Assembly: GCA_905205065.1 (NCBI GenBank)
Contig: CAJLCI010000009.1
Span: 1 to 64,000, forward strand
Source: an uncultured Eubacteriales bacterium
GTDB taxonomy: Bacteria > Bacillota > Clostridia > Oscillospirales > CAG-272
Length of the DNA: 64,000 bases
Reading direction: 5' to 3'
In this document: piece by piece, positions 1 to 9,497 of the stretch
How positions within the stretch are numbered: the first letter of the stretch is position 1
How the letters are laid out: every line of letters begins with the position of its first letter
The notes under the pieces: generated by a model
Database searches by the model: none
Told to the model about the DNA's origin: nothing
The model's input: only the letters and a program-made list of their open reading frames with translations
Translations under genes and position numbers: made by a program

Positions 1-225
1 GTCTTTACATACAACGACTTATTCACAAACATCTTTCCTCGCGAACGTCTTTACATACAACGACTTATTCACAAACATCTTTCCTCGCGAACGTCTTTAC
101 ACACGACAATTTATTTACAAACAATGCACATTATTCACAAACGCCTTTACATGCAAACATTTTCATAGTCAAACGTCTTTATAAACTTAGATACTTTGCT
201 TTTAGTTTTATCTCAGCTATATAAG
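1..225 (+). repeat. Composite intergenic repeat, copy 1 (head outside window)
   Basis: Degenerate units of about 15-16 bp with the core AACGYCTTTACA run from the window edge to about 185. The first 92 bases are two perfect copies of a 46-bp block (1-46 and 47-92), so recent duplication within the array is visible. The array ends in a TTTGCTTTTAGTTTTAT tail at about 195-212, which matches the CACTTTTAGTTATA tails of the other copies. The GC-rich head expected on the left lies outside the window. The copy sits just upstream of hisC. Confidence 0.75.
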
Positions 226-265
226 TAAAAACCAAATAATTAAACCCCGAAAGGAGCCGCGGTCT

Positions 266-1336
266 ATGAGTAGATTTTTCAGTAAAAGGTACTCATCACT
301 TGTTCCGTATACGCCCGGAGAACAGCCCAAAGAACTACAATACATAAAACTAAATACAAACGAATCTCCATTTCCTCCGTCAAATACTGTGATACAGGCC
401 GTAAAAACGGAGGCTGGAAAATTACAGCTGTACTCCGATCCGGATTCAACAGAGCTTGTAAACAAACTCGCAGAAACTTACAATGTTTCTCCGGAACAGG
501 TAATAGTAAATAACGGTTCCGACGAAACTCTTAATTTCGCTTTTATGGCGTTTGCAGATGAAAAGCATCCTCTCACTTTTCCCGATATTACATATGGATT
601 TTATCCGGTTTTTGCAGAATTAAATCATATTCCCTACAGCACAATTCCGCTTAACGGTAAGCTTGAAATAAATCCCGATGACTTTGTCGGAATCGGTAAA
701 ACAATCGTGATCGCCAATCCCAATGCCCCAACCGGTCTTTCTCTGACCATAAATGAAGTTGAAAAGATTACGAAGTCAAATCCAAACAATATTGTAATTA
801 TAGATGAAGCATATGTTGACTTCGGAGGAGAAAGCGCAATACCTCTTGTCGATAAATACGAAAATCTGCTCGTGGTACAAACCTTTTCAAAGTCACGTTC
901 TCTCGCAGGAGCTCGTCTCGGATATGGAATTGGCTCAAAAAAGCTGATTGAAGATTTAAACACTATAAAATATTCTACAAATCCGTACAACGTTAACCGT
1001 ATGACATCTGCGGCCGGCATTGCCGCCCTAAACGACTCGGTTTATTACCAAAACAACTGCGCTGAAATTGCAAAAGTACGGGAATTTACAATAGCTGAAT
1101 TACGCAAACTTGACTTTCACGTAACAGATTCAAAAGCAAATTTTGTATTTGCAAAATCAAATGATATCAGCGGTATACATCTCTACACTGAGCTTAAAAA
1201 AAGGGGTATTCTTATTCGGCATTTTGATACTGAAAAAATTTGTGATTACAATAGAATTACCGTCGGCACAATGCAGCAGATGAAAATTCTGATAAAAGAA
1301 ATAACAGAAATACTTAAGGAAGCCGAAAACAACTAA
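266..1336 (+). CDS. hisC: Histidinol-phosphate aminotransferase
   Basis: This PLP-dependent class I/II aminotransferase converts imidazole-acetol phosphate and glutamate to histidinol phosphate and 2-oxoglutarate in the cytosol. The 356-residue protein has the usual family length. The PLP lysine is K209 in TFSKSRSLAGARLGY, and the cofactor-contacting D180 and Y183 lie in IIDEAYVDF. NPNAPTG at 151-157 is a typical fold-type I motif. The ATG follows GAAAGGAG about 13 bases upstream. It is first of six collinear his genes. hisG, hisD and hisZ are not in the window and may lie upstream or elsewhere. Composite repeat copy 1 lies directly 5' of it. Confidence 0.95.
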   Translation: MSRFFSKRYSSLVPYTPGEQPKELQYIKLNTNESPFPPSNTVIQAVKTEAGKLQLYSDPDSTELVNKLAETYNVSPEQVIVNNGSDETLNFAFMAFADEKHPLTFPDITYGFYPVFAELNHIPYSTIPLNGKLEINPDDFVGIGKTIVIANPNAPTGLSLTINEVEKITKSNPNNIVIIDEAYVDFGGESAIPLVDKYENLLVVQTFSKSRSLAGARLGYGIGSKKLIEDLNTIKYSTNPYNVNRMTSAAGIAALNDSVYYQNNCAEIAKVREFTIAELRKLDFHVTDSKANFVFAKSNDISGIHLYTELKKRGILIRHFDTEKICDYNRITVGTMQQMKILIKEITEILKEAENN

Positions 1337-1510
1337 CCAAATAAGAAATAAACACTTTCAGCAAGCATGTTCCGGGTCAGGTAATAATCCTTTAAAGTCA
1401 ATAAAACATTTTAAGGAGCGTTATTAAGACTATATCTGACCGCTGCCAAAGCAATATAAACAGTGAAAAACATTCATCAGTTATTATTTAGATTAGAAAG
1501 GAAAAAACGT

Positions 1511-2098
1511 ATGAGAAAATCAGAAATCAAACGCACTACAGGCGAAACGGATGTTTCTGTGATACTCGACCTCGACGGCACAGGAATCTCCCAGATCAAT
1601 TCAGGATGCGGTTTTCTTGATCATATGCTTACGCTTTTCGCAAAACACGGCCATTTTGATCTTAAAATAATCTGCAAAGGCGACACGCATGTGGATTATC
1701 ATCATACCGTAGAGGATATCGGAATTACTTTAGGTAAAGCGCTTGCCCAAGCTCTCGGCGAAAAGAAAGGTATCTGCAGATACGGTGATATAACGCTTCC
1801 GATGGATGAAGCATTAATACTCTCCGCAGTGGATATTTCCGGACGGGGTGAATGTTTCTACAGGCTTGATCCTCCGACAGAAAAAGTTGGAGATTTTGAC
1901 ACAGAGCTTTGCGAAGAATTTTTCTGCGCGTTTGCGAGAGATGCGGGAATAACGCTGCACATAACACAGCTTGCAGGGAAAAATTCACACCATATCATCG
2001 AAGGCGCATTTAAAGCCGTCGCGCGAAGCCTCGCAAATGCGGTCGCTATTAATCAAAATTACATTAATGAAATTCCATCAACAAAGGGCGTGATTTGA
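1511..2098 (+). CDS. hisB: Imidazoleglycerol-phosphate dehydratase
   Basis: HisB dehydrates imidazole glycerol phosphate to imidazole-acetol phosphate and is a manganese enzyme. From the chosen ATG the protein has 195 residues, the normal size of a monofunctional bacterial HisB with no phosphatase domain. Metal-binding motifs are visible: DHML at 37-40, HHTVED at 64-69, and NSHHIIEGAFKA near the C-terminus. An in-frame ATG at 1463 would add 16 basic residues without homology. AGAAAGGA just upstream of 1511 decides the start. The stop codon overlaps the hisH start by one base (TGATG), so the two are probably translationally coupled. Confidence 0.95.
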   Translation: MRKSEIKRTTGETDVSVILDLDGTGISQINSGCGFLDHMLTLFAKHGHFDLKIICKGDTHVDYHHTVEDIGITLGKALAQALGEKKGICRYGDITLPMDEALILSAVDISGRGECFYRLDPPTEKVGDFDTELCEEFFCAFARDAGITLHITQLAGKNSHHIIEGAFKAVARSLANAVAINQNYINEIPSTKGVI

Positions 2099-2706
2099 TG
2101 ATAGCAATTATTGATTACGGTGTCGGCAATCTTTTTTCGCTGTACTCGTCATTGAAATTTATCGGAGCTGAAGCAGACATAACTTCTTCTCCGGAAGAAA
2201 TAAAAAAAGCTGATAAAATAATACTTCCCGGAGTTGGCGCTTTCGGAGATGCTGCGGACAAGCTTCATTTAAGCGGACTTGACAAAATTCTTCAGCGGGA
2301 AGCCGATTCCGGAAAAAATATTATGGGCATATGCCTTGGAATGCAGCTGTTATTCGAAAAAAGCTACGAATACGGTGAACACGACGGACTTGGACTGCTG
2401 CCCGGAAAAGTTGTTCCGATGGAGGGAAATATTCCCGAAAATCTGAAAATTCCGCATATTGGCTGGAACAAGCTTATATTTAAACAGAAAAATAAGCTTT
2501 TTAAATACATAAACGAAGGTGACTGCGTATATTTTGTTCACTCGTATTATGCCGCTGACTGTGACGAATATGTAATCGCTTCAGCAGAATATGGTCATGA
2601 GCTGACAGCTGCCGTAGCAAAGAATAATATAATGGGGTGTCAGTTTCATCCCGAAAAAAGCGGCGAAGTCGGGCTTAACATTCTTCGCGCTTTCTGTGAT
2701 ATTTAA
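2098..2706 (+). CDS. hisH: Imidazole glycerol phosphate synthase, glutaminase subunit
   Basis: HisH is the class I glutamine amidotransferase that feeds ammonia to HisF, which makes imidazole glycerol phosphate and AICAR. The catalytic triad is visible: C79 in GICLGMQLLF, and H184 and E186 in CQFHPEKSG. The 202-residue length is typical. The ATG at 2098 is preferred over the TTG one codon earlier, because it forms a TGATG junction with hisB. AICAR released by HisHF re-enters purine synthesis through the transformylase encoded at 57241-58425. Confidence 0.95.
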   Translation: MIAIIDYGVGNLFSLYSSLKFIGAEADITSSPEEIKKADKIILPGVGAFGDAADKLHLSGLDKILQREADSGKNIMGICLGMQLLFEKSYEYGEHDGLGLLPGKVVPMEGNIPENLKIPHIGWNKLIFKQKNKLFKYINEGDCVYFVHSYYAADCDEYVIASAEYGHELTAAVAKNNIMGCQFHPEKSGEVGLNILRAFCDI

Positions 2707-2776
2707 AATTTTTACAGCTTGCATATACATTTTCATGCATCAGGAAAAACAGAACCAATATGAGGTATATAGGGTT

Positions 2777-3490
2777 ATGATAATTTTACCGGCAATTGAT
2801 TTATATGAGAAGAAAGTAGTCAGACTTTTCAAGGGCAGATACGACCAGATGACAGTATACAGTGAAAATCCACTTGAAACCGCGCGTGAATTTGAATCCT
2901 GCGGCGCGTCGTATGTCCACATCGTAGATCTTGAGGGAGCGAAGGACGGAACTACTCCGAATATTGAAATTGTAAAACAAATCGCCGGAGAAACAAATCT
3001 TAAGGTTGAAATCGGCGGAGGTATCCGCGATATGGAAACCGTAGAAAAGTATATTTCCGTCGGAGTCAACCGCATCATACTCGGTACAGCCGCTGTAACC
3101 AATGAAGCTTTTCTTTGCAGTGCCGTGTCGAAATACAGTAAAAAAATTGCAGTTGGAGCAGATATTCGCGACGGTTATATTGCGATTAAAGGATGGCTTG
3201 AAAAATCAAACTACTCCACCGAAAAATTTTTAGATTATATTCAGGAAAAAGGCATATCAACAGTCATATGCACAGATATTTCAAAGGACGGCGCAATGAG
3301 AGGCACTAACCTTGAATTATACCGTAAGCTTTCAGAAAAATACAGTCTCAATATTATTGCCTCAGGCGGCGTATCATCTGTGAGCGATATAGAACGGCTT
3401 CGCAGCATGAATATTTACGGTGCAATAATAGGCAAAGCGTATTATACCGGAGCTATTAACCTTAAAGAAGCTATCGAGGTGGCAAAATGA
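2777..3490 (+). CDS. hisA: ProFAR isomerase
   Basis: HisA is a (beta/alpha)8-barrel that isomerises ProFAR to PRFAR. The protein begins MIILPAIDLYEKKVVRL, with D8 as the expected catalytic aspartate. Phosphate-binding loops VEIGGGIRD and IASGGVSS are present, and DISKDGAMRGTN carries the second catalytic aspartate. The ATG at 2777 gives 237 residues, as usual for HisA; upstream in-frame starts would add 27 residues that overlap hisH and show no homology. GAGG lies about 11 bases before the ATG. The last four bases overlap the hisF start (ATGA). Confidence 0.94.
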   Translation: MIILPAIDLYEKKVVRLFKGRYDQMTVYSENPLETAREFESCGASYVHIVDLEGAKDGTTPNIEIVKQIAGETNLKVEIGGGIRDMETVEKYISVGVNRIILGTAAVTNEAFLCSAVSKYSKKIAVGADIRDGYIAIKGWLEKSNYSTEKFLDYIQEKGISTVICTDISKDGAMRGTNLELYRKLSEKYSLNIIASGGVSSVSDIERLRSMNIYGAIIGKAYYTGAINLKEAIEVAK

Positions 3491-4245
3491 TTACCAAAAG
3501 AATTATTCCCTGTCTTGATGTAAAAAACGGAAGAGTAGTAAAAGGTGTAAATTTTGAAGGGCTGAATGACGTTTCCTCTCCTGTAAGTCTTGCCCGTTAT
3601 TACTCCGAAAACAAGGCAGATGAGCTTGTATTTTACGATATTACAGCATCCTTCGAAGAACGTCAGCTTTTTACAGAAATTCTTGAGGAAGTCGCAAAAA
3701 CAATTTTTATTCCGCTGACTGTCGGAGGAGGGATTAAATCAATTTCAGACTTTGACCGCGTACTCAAATTCGGCGCAGATAAGGTGAGTGTAAATTCAGG
3801 GGCAATTGAAAATCCCGGGATCATAGAAGAGGCGGCAAAAAAGTACGGAAATCAATGTGTAGTATTATCAGCCGATGTAAAACGCGTTGGAGAAGAATTC
3901 CGAATATTTGCTAAAGGCGGAAGAGTTGACACTGGTATGGAAGCGATAGGATGGATAAAGAAATGCGTTGAACTTGGCGCCGGTGAAGTCGTTGTAAATT
4001 CTATAGACACCGACGGAGTAAAGAACGGATTTGATATTGAAATGCTCAAATCCGTATGCAATGCTGTAAATGTTCCGGTAATAGCTTCGGGAGGAGCCGG
4101 CTCTATAAGTGACTTTGTAAAATTATTCAAAGAAATTCCGAATATTGACGCAGGCCTTGCAGCCTCCGTTTTTCACTTCGGAGAAATTAAAATTCAGGAG
4201 CTGAAAAAAGAGCTTCATAATAACAACATTACTGTAAGGCTATAG
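3487..4245 (+). CDS. hisF: Imidazole glycerol phosphate synthase, cyclase subunit
   Basis: HisF is the (beta/alpha)8-barrel cyclase that uses HisH-derived ammonia to split PRFAR into imidazole glycerol phosphate and AICAR. The acid/base pair D11 (IIPCLDVKNGRVVKG) and D130 (VLSADVKR) is present, and GGGIKS and ASGGAGS bind the substrate phosphates. The 252-residue length is canonical. The start overlaps the hisA stop by four bases, which suggests coupled translation. Confidence 0.96.
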   Translation: MITKRIIPCLDVKNGRVVKGVNFEGLNDVSSPVSLARYYSENKADELVFYDITASFEERQLFTEILEEVAKTIFIPLTVGGGIKSISDFDRVLKFGADKVSVNSGAIENPGIIEEAAKKYGNQCVVLSADVKRVGEEFRIFAKGGRVDTGMEAIGWIKKCVELGAGEVVVNSIDTDGVKNGFDIEMLKSVCNAVNVPVIASGGAGSISDFVKLFKEIPNIDAGLAASVFHFGEIKIQELKKELHNNNITVRL

Positions 4246-4300
4246 CGATATTCTGTAATAACAGTTAAACAGTAAAACAAAAGATAAAGGATTTATAAAT

Positions 4301-4951
4301 ATGATAAATATTGACGAACTTAAGTTTGACAAAGACGGCTTGATTCCCGCCGTTGTTGTTGATTCAATAAGCAAAAAGGTACTTACCGTCGCTTACATGA
4401 ACAAGGAAAGCCTTAAAATTTCTATGGAAAAAGGACTGACCTGCTTCTGGAGCCGTTCAAGACAAAAGCTGTGGCTTAAAGGCGAAACAAGCGGAAACTA
4501 TCAGCATATCGTATCAATAACCGCCGACTGTGACAGGGACGCTCTTACGGTTACCGTAGAAAAAGACGGTCCTGCATGCCATACCGGAACAGATTCCTGT
4601 TTCACCCAACCGGTCTGGAAAAGCAATGAGCTGAACGAATTCAGCCTTGACAGTCTTTATCAGCTCCTTGAAGGAAGAAAAAATGACAAACCTGAGGGCT
4701 CATACACTACTTATCTCTTTGAAAAAGGTATAGATAAAATTCTTAAAAAGGTCGGCGAAGAATGTACAGAAGTAATAATCGCAGGTAAAGCTGACGATAA
4801 GAAAGAAACAATTTATGAAATTGCCGATCTTGCGTATCACGTTATGGTTTTAATGGTTCAAATGGGAATTAGCGTCGATGATATTCACCGCGAACTCGCA
4901 TCCCGTCATATTATTGACCATAAGGTTAAGCAGGAAAAAATGACAAAATAA
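4301..4951 (+). CDS. hisIE: Bifunctional phosphoribosyl-AMP cyclohydrolase / phosphoribosyl-ATP pyrophosphohydrolase
   Basis: This fusion performs steps 2 and 3 of histidine synthesis. The N-terminal HisI domain (about 1-118) has SRSRQKLWLKGETSGN and zinc-ligand cysteines C93 and C100 in GPACHTGTDSC. The C-terminal HisE domain (about 122-210) has EGSYTTYLFEKG and the acidic GEECTEVIIAGK helix that binds magnesium. The 216-residue total matches known HisIE fusions. It is the last his gene. No clear rho-independent terminator follows within the next 200 bases. Confidence 0.95.
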   Translation: MINIDELKFDKDGLIPAVVVDSISKKVLTVAYMNKESLKISMEKGLTCFWSRSRQKLWLKGETSGNYQHIVSITADCDRDALTVTVEKDGPACHTGTDSCFTQPVWKSNELNEFSLDSLYQLLEGRKNDKPEGSYTTYLFEKGIDKILKKVGEECTEVIIAGKADDKKETIYEIADLAYHVMVLMVQMGISVDDIHRELASRHIIDHKVKQEKMTK

Positions 4952-5304
4952 GTATCAAAACAAAAATTTCTCATAAAAACATTTGTCAAGACTGTTTTTC
5001 CATAGACTCACTCTTTTTTACCGCCATGATGTATTTTCCTTAAATGTGTATAATCAATCCGTCTAAAAATTCGCTTTATCCTCACTATTGAAAGCATAGT
5101 ATTATGAGAATATAAAGTTTATTCATAGTGATAAAAGGAATTCATTTCACGAAAAAAAATACTTTATAACATTACAAAATGGGCAGCGTAAGAGAATATA
5201 TAGATTAGTTACTATTATTCGCATATGTCGAGTACACAAAGATGATAAAAAGACTATTTATTGTCGATAACAGATATTAAAAAAAAATAAAAGATAAAAA
5301 TTCA
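4952..5304. other. AT-rich intergenic region
   Basis: Between the his operon and the XRE gene I find no open frame with coding character, no RNA gene and no convincing terminator. The region is strongly AT-rich and is the likely place for the his transcript to end. Confidence 0.5.
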
Positions 5305-5374
5305 ATCAACCATCGGTTTACACTCTCATATAAACCAACAGTCGGTTGTTTTTCAAAGCCGGTACATATATAAT
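5305..5374 (+). promoter_or_regulatory. Promoter with AACC/GGTT palindromic operators
   Basis: A TATAAT box at 5369-5374 lies 17 bases downstream of TTGTTT at 5346-5351. Two palindromic sites cover the -35 area: AACC-ATC-GGTT at 5308-5318 and AACC-AACAGTC-GGTT at 5333-5347. Together they also form a larger inverted repeat (CGGTTTA / TAAACC). The arrangement looks like an operator for a TetR-type or auto-acting HTH repressor. No TetR gene is nearby. The regulator is inference. Confidence 0.55.
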
Positions 5375-5407
5375 ACAATTGTGAATTACGGCATAAAAGG
5401 AGCGGAT

Positions 5408-6232
5408 ATGGGTGAAAACAAAATTGGCCAATTTATTGCTAAATTACGCAAAGAAAAACAAATGACTCAAAGAGAATTAGCCGAGCAATTGCACATTACC
5501 GACAAAGCTGTTTCAAAGTGGGAAAGAGGTTTAAGCTGTCCCGATATTTCTCTTCTAACCTCTCTTGCGGGAATTCTTGGCGTAACAACGAGCGAACTGC
5601 TTAACGGGCAAAAAAATAAAATGAACTCTAATGATGTGGAGCAAACTGTGGATAACACTTTAAGTTATGCAGAGAACTCCGTTAAATATAAATTGGTATC
5701 CATTCAAAATATTCTGGCAATAATCTTTTCAATTTTATTATTATTAGCAATTATTGTATGCACTATTTGTGATATAACAGTAGCAGGTAAATTTACTTGG
5801 TCATTGTATCCTATCAGTTCAATAATTTTTGCATGGTTAATATTCATACCCATTATCAAATCAGGGAAGGGAGGACTCCTCGGTTCTCTGATAATGCTCA
5901 GCATTTTTATTATACCTTTTTTATTTGTGATGGACAAAATTATTGGCGGTACCTTTATAATTCCAATAGGTATTATAATATCAATTTTCTCAATTATTTA
6001 TCTGTGGTGTGTCTGCTTGATTTTAACAAAAAATGAAATCGAAAAAACTTTTAGGCGCAGGATTTTCATTATTATTATCAATACCCTTGCACTTGGCAAT
6101 TAATTCTGTTATATCCAAATTTTTTTTCAGCCAGTTTTTGATATTTGGGACATATTATCTTTTACAGTAATTATATTAACTGCTGCTGTTTTGTTTGCAA
6201 TTAACCATGTGTTTAACAACAATCGCAATTGA
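5408..6232 (+). pseudogene. XRE-family membrane-anchored regulator, frameshifted
   Basis: The intact frame (5408-6103) encodes an N-terminal helix-turn-helix of the XRE/Cro family (residues about 7-62; KLRKEKQMTQRELAEQL and DKAVSKWERGLSCPDISLL), a linker, and then several membrane segments from about residue 95. It stops after a run of arginines and isoleucines. Skipping one A in the A6 tract at 6042-6047 restores a hydrophobic C-terminus (KLLGAGFSLLLSIP ... AINHVFNNNRN) that ends in a TGA at 6232. The gene is therefore broken by a 1-base shift, phase-variable, or a sequencing error. The ATG at 5408 has AAAAGGAG five bases upstream. Confidence 0.7.
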
Positions 6233-6352
6233 GCAAGCCGACAGTAAAAGTAAAAAAATAACATTATATTAACAAGATGACAGCTATTATGTATTTAAAG
6301 TAGTGAAAACATTTTTTACATAGTACATTTCATTAAAGGTTTTATTAGAATT

Positions 6353-6392
6353 GGGACTGTTCCAAACGCTTTTCTTCGTTTGAAACAGTCCC
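6353..6392. terminator. Long inverted repeat, possible terminator
   Basis: A 16-bp stem with one mismatch (GGGACTGTTCCAAACG with its complement) encloses an 8-base loop. No clean T-run follows on either strand, though TTGTTTTTT lies about 12 bases downstream on +. It separates the XRE gene from the convergent cotH gene and could act as a weak bidirectional terminator. The rest of 6233-6553 shows nothing else beyond a small AT hairpin near 6483-6500 on the cotH side. Confidence 0.5.
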
Positions 6393-6553
6393 GATTGACT
6401 TGTTTTTTCAAAAATTGTTTCCGCAGTTAACACATATCTCACACATAGACAATTATTTAGGAAAACAAGGAAAACACAATTATTTTTTAATAATTGCTTA
6501 AACACCCGTATTTCTGTGTACTAAATTATTTAAACGCGTATGAAAAAACTATA

Positions 6554-8785
6554 TTATTTGCGACGCCTATAGATTGATGCAAAGACAATTCCAATTGCAA
6601 GAACACCTATTGATATTCCAAGATACACCCAAGACGAAAATGTGTTTGTTGTTTGTTCAGGCTGATCTGCCTTCTCCATATCACCCAGAATACTGTTTTC
6701 ATCGGGATTCTGCATTTGACCGTTCATGTTTGCGGGAAATTGTGGAATACCGTCGCTGTCATCGGCGCTTACGTCATCGTCATTATCGCCGAAAGCTTCC
6801 GACGGTTCCTGCATCTTTCCGGACGAGGGCTCAAACGAAAACGGAGCTGTCATATCTTTATCGTCTTCGCTGTTTCCATTCGGAAGCTCAGGAACTTCTG
6901 CACTGCCAATTCCGCTTTGCGGTAGTTGAGTATCCCAATTTGGTATATTTGGTATATTTGTTTCCCCACCCATCTGGCTGTTCATCGAGCCCATGTCACT
7001 GATTTGAATATCTCCGGCATCGATTAATGTGCTGTTCTCCTGCGTATCAGAAGTCGAGCCGATTTGACCGTTAAGCTGCCCGCTTATACTTTCCGCGCGA
7101 AGCAGACAAAACTTTGTCAGTGTAGATACACCTGTTTCAAAATCCTCATAAGTACAGAACTTTGTCGGATCTTTTTCAACATAGGCAGAAATCATATTAA
7201 ATGCACTGTCGATCATCTCTTCAAAATATCCGCTTTCAAAATACTCGGATATAAACTCAGCGAAATACTGATGATATAAATCTGTATATTCTTCGTTTTC
7301 AAAAATCCAGGCAATCATCGGTCTGTCTTCAGTGTTTCCACCTGAAACAGGAGAATCAATCGGATAGTTCACAAGGTTGGTCGCACCGCCAGCGGACTCA
7401 AAACCTCCGAAAGCAAGGTTATAATCCCATGGTATCATCTGCAGCTGACCATCCTTTTCGTACATATAGTAATTATGAATCATGGAACCGGTATAGCTGT
7501 CAAAATTTAAAACAAAGTTATGAACAACAAAATAGCGTATCACAGCCTCAATATCTACAGTATCTGCAAGATCTTCCCCAGCAGACAACCTTTTCAGTGA
7601 TTCAATCAGCCGCGTTTTATCAACATCAGAAATATTTGTCTTAGCATTTTCGAATATATTGGAATAGCTTTCAAAATCGTCATCAATATATTTCAGCAAT
7701 ACATCGTCGCTTCCATTCATCATATCACCAACGGCATTGTCAGGCTTATCTGCGCTGATCATTTCGTTTTGATCGAAATCCCTTTCCACGCTGACATCCG
7801 GCGCGACAGTATCATCGTCGTTCGTCGATGGCATCATTCCGTCCTGAATAAAGTTGTTGTTTGAATCATTTCCGAAATCTGTATTATCGTCTCTACCGTG
7901 CGGTGTCATTCCTTCAGGCATCTGACCACTCTGAATATTTCCGCCGGGCATTATATTTTGATTATCAACGTCTGGAATTTGAACATTCTCATCGTTATTC
8001 GGAATATTTTCTGACATTTGATTATCAATATCTGAATCTTCCGTTATATCGTTCGGATTTTGAGGAAATGTCTGTGAATCAACGCTGCTTTCAAGGTTTT
8101 CACTGTTAAAATCATCCATAAAATCATCTATGTCGAAACCTTTTCCGTTTCCTCTTCCGCCTCCCATACTCTGACTGTCCGGCTTATAAAGCATACCGTA
8201 ATCATTGCCGTAATTTCTCTGTAAAAAGGATTCTTCCACTCCTTCTACCGCAAGATAAAGTCCCCAGTCTTCGCCGTTTACAGTAATATATACATAACTG
8301 CACAGAGGAGAGGCTACTCCCATTTCTCTCATCATCTGATAGCAGATATAGTCCTTCATATAGGTGTTATCCTGAATAATGTTGTTCAAACATAATTTAT
8401 CCAGTCCATAATAGGTATTTGTACTGTCATAATGGTCAAACTCTATTTTGAAACTATATCGGTCGTTTCCATATGATGCTACCTGCGTAAGTGAAGTATT
8501 CCCTTTTCCGCGAATAGCAACATTCTTGTATGCATCATTATCGATAACAACTGTACAATTATAATATTCCTCACTTTGACAATTGGCCGTAAATTCATCC
8601 CAATTATCCATAATGATATTAACAGTATGAACCTTGGAAGTATCAAACAGTTTACTTTCATACCCCATTACGGTGGACGCCCTTTGTACTCCGAGACGTT
8701 CGGCATTCATAAAGAGAATCGTCAGAACGAGCGTGACAGCAAGAACAACACAGCAAATTTTGTCAAAGTGCTTATGTGTTGACAT
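6554..8785 (-). CDS. CotH kinase family protein, membrane-anchored
   Basis: This 743-residue protein has an N-terminal membrane segment (about 10-27), a CotH-like atypical protein kinase domain, and a C-terminal membrane helix followed by YRRRK. CotH motifs include RGKGNTS, YGLDKLCLNN, NGEDWGLYLAVEGVEESFL and the metal-site segment MIPWDYNLAFGGF. The domain is interrupted by an Asn/Asp/Gly/Met-rich acidic stretch (about 225-375), and a second such stretch precedes the last helix. CotH in Bacillus phosphorylates coat proteins; an extracellular kinase or ligase-like role here is inference. It is last of three tightly spaced genes with DUF4956 and VTC-domain proteins. Confidence 0.85.
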   Translation of the reverse strand: MSTHKHFDKICCVVLAVTLVLTILFMNAERLGVQRASTVMGYESKLFDTSKVHTVNIIMDNWDEFTANCQSEEYYNCTVVIDNDAYKNVAIRGKGNTSLTQVASYGNDRYSFKIEFDHYDSTNTYYGLDKLCLNNIIQDNTYMKDYICYQMMREMGVASPLCSYVYITVNGEDWGLYLAVEGVEESFLQRNYGNDYGMLYKPDSQSMGGGRGNGKGFDIDDFMDDFNSENLESSVDSQTFPQNPNDITEDSDIDNQMSENIPNNDENVQIPDVDNQNIMPGGNIQSGQMPEGMTPHGRDDNTDFGNDSNNNFIQDGMMPSTNDDDTVAPDVSVERDFDQNEMISADKPDNAVGDMMNGSDDVLLKYIDDDFESYSNIFENAKTNISDVDKTRLIESLKRLSAGEDLADTVDIEAVIRYFVVHNFVLNFDSYTGSMIHNYYMYEKDGQLQMIPWDYNLAFGGFESAGGATNLVNYPIDSPVSGGNTEDRPMIAWIFENEEYTDLYHQYFAEFISEYFESGYFEEMIDSAFNMISAYVEKDPTKFCTYEDFETGVSTLTKFCLLRAESISGQLNGQIGSTSDTQENSTLIDAGDIQISDMGSMNSQMGGETNIPNIPNWDTQLPQSGIGSAEVPELPNGNSEDDKDMTAPFSFEPSSGKMQEPSEAFGDNDDDVSADDSDGIPQFPANMNGQMQNPDENSILGDMEKADQPEQTTNTFSSWVYLGISIGVLAIGIVFASIYRRRK

Positions 8786-8796
8786 ACTGTACCCCC

Positions 8797-9468
8797 TTAT
8801 CCCATGTACTCGCCGTTATAACTTACAAGTACGGCACTGTTAACCCCATTCATCTCAGACAAAGTATTGATAAAATCTGTATTATCATTCTTCATACGAA
8901 TTTCAAGGTTTATTTCAATCATACCTTTTGCAGCAGTTTTACTCTTTACAACACATTTCTGTACATTCTCTGATAGATAATTAACCGCTTTATTTTCCGC
9001 CGCTGAATCTGCGCAGGAAAGAACTACAATATATGGGTTGCAATGAGATTTCTTGTTAACAAACACAAGCAGAATAACTCCAATTATGACACTTCCGATG
9101 ACAGCAAGAGGAATCATCCCCGCAGCCAAGACGATTCCGACTGCAATCGACCAAAACAGAAAAGCAATGTCAAGCGGCTCTTTAATAGCGGTACGGAAAC
9201 GGACAATCGAAAGCGCTCCAACCATACCGAGTGAAAGCACCACGTTAGATGTTACAGCCAATATAACAACGGTTGTAATCATTGTAAGCGCTACAAGCGT
9301 CGTTCCAAAGCTGGAAGAATACATTACACCCATATAAGTCTTTTTGTAAACAAGAAAAATAAACATACCGATACCAAAAGCCAGTACCAGTGCGATAGCC
9401 ATATCAAGAATACTTACACTTGAAATATTTTCCAAAAAACTTGATTTGAAGATATCATTAAAGGTCAT
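8797..9468 (-). CDS. DUF4956 integral membrane protein
   Basis: The 223-residue protein has four to five predicted membrane helices in its first 140 residues and a soluble C-terminal domain (about 145-223) with a ferredoxin-like feel (EINLEIRMKNDNTDFINTL). The SIVRFRTAIKEPLDIAFLFWSIAVG segment is characteristic of DUF4956. The biochemical role is unknown. The family commonly lies beside VTC-domain and CotH-type genes, as here: 29 bp follow the VTC gene and 11 bp precede cotH. It may form a membrane partner of the VTC enzyme; that is inference. Confidence 0.85.
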   Translation of the reverse strand: MTFNDIFKSSFLENISSVSILDMAIALVLAFGIGMFIFLVYKKTYMGVMYSSSFGTTLVALTMITTVVILAVTSNVVLSLGMVGALSIVRFRTAIKEPLDIAFLFWSIAVGIVLAAGMIPLAVIGSVIIGVILLVFVNKKSHCNPYIVVLSCADSAAENKAVNYLSENVQKCVVKSKTAAKGMIEINLEIRMKNDNTDFINTLSEMNGVNSAVLVSYNGEYMG

Positions 9469-9497
9469 AATACTTACTCCTTATAAATTATTTTTAG

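Noticed and set aside
1..265. His T-box or histidine leader peptide before hisC
   Set aside because: No T-box core, specifier or run of His codons is visible. The region is repeat copy 1.
6574..7002. Plus-strand frames opposite the cotH-like gene
   Set aside because: They lie over the low-complexity part of the CotH-family gene and have no recognisable domain.
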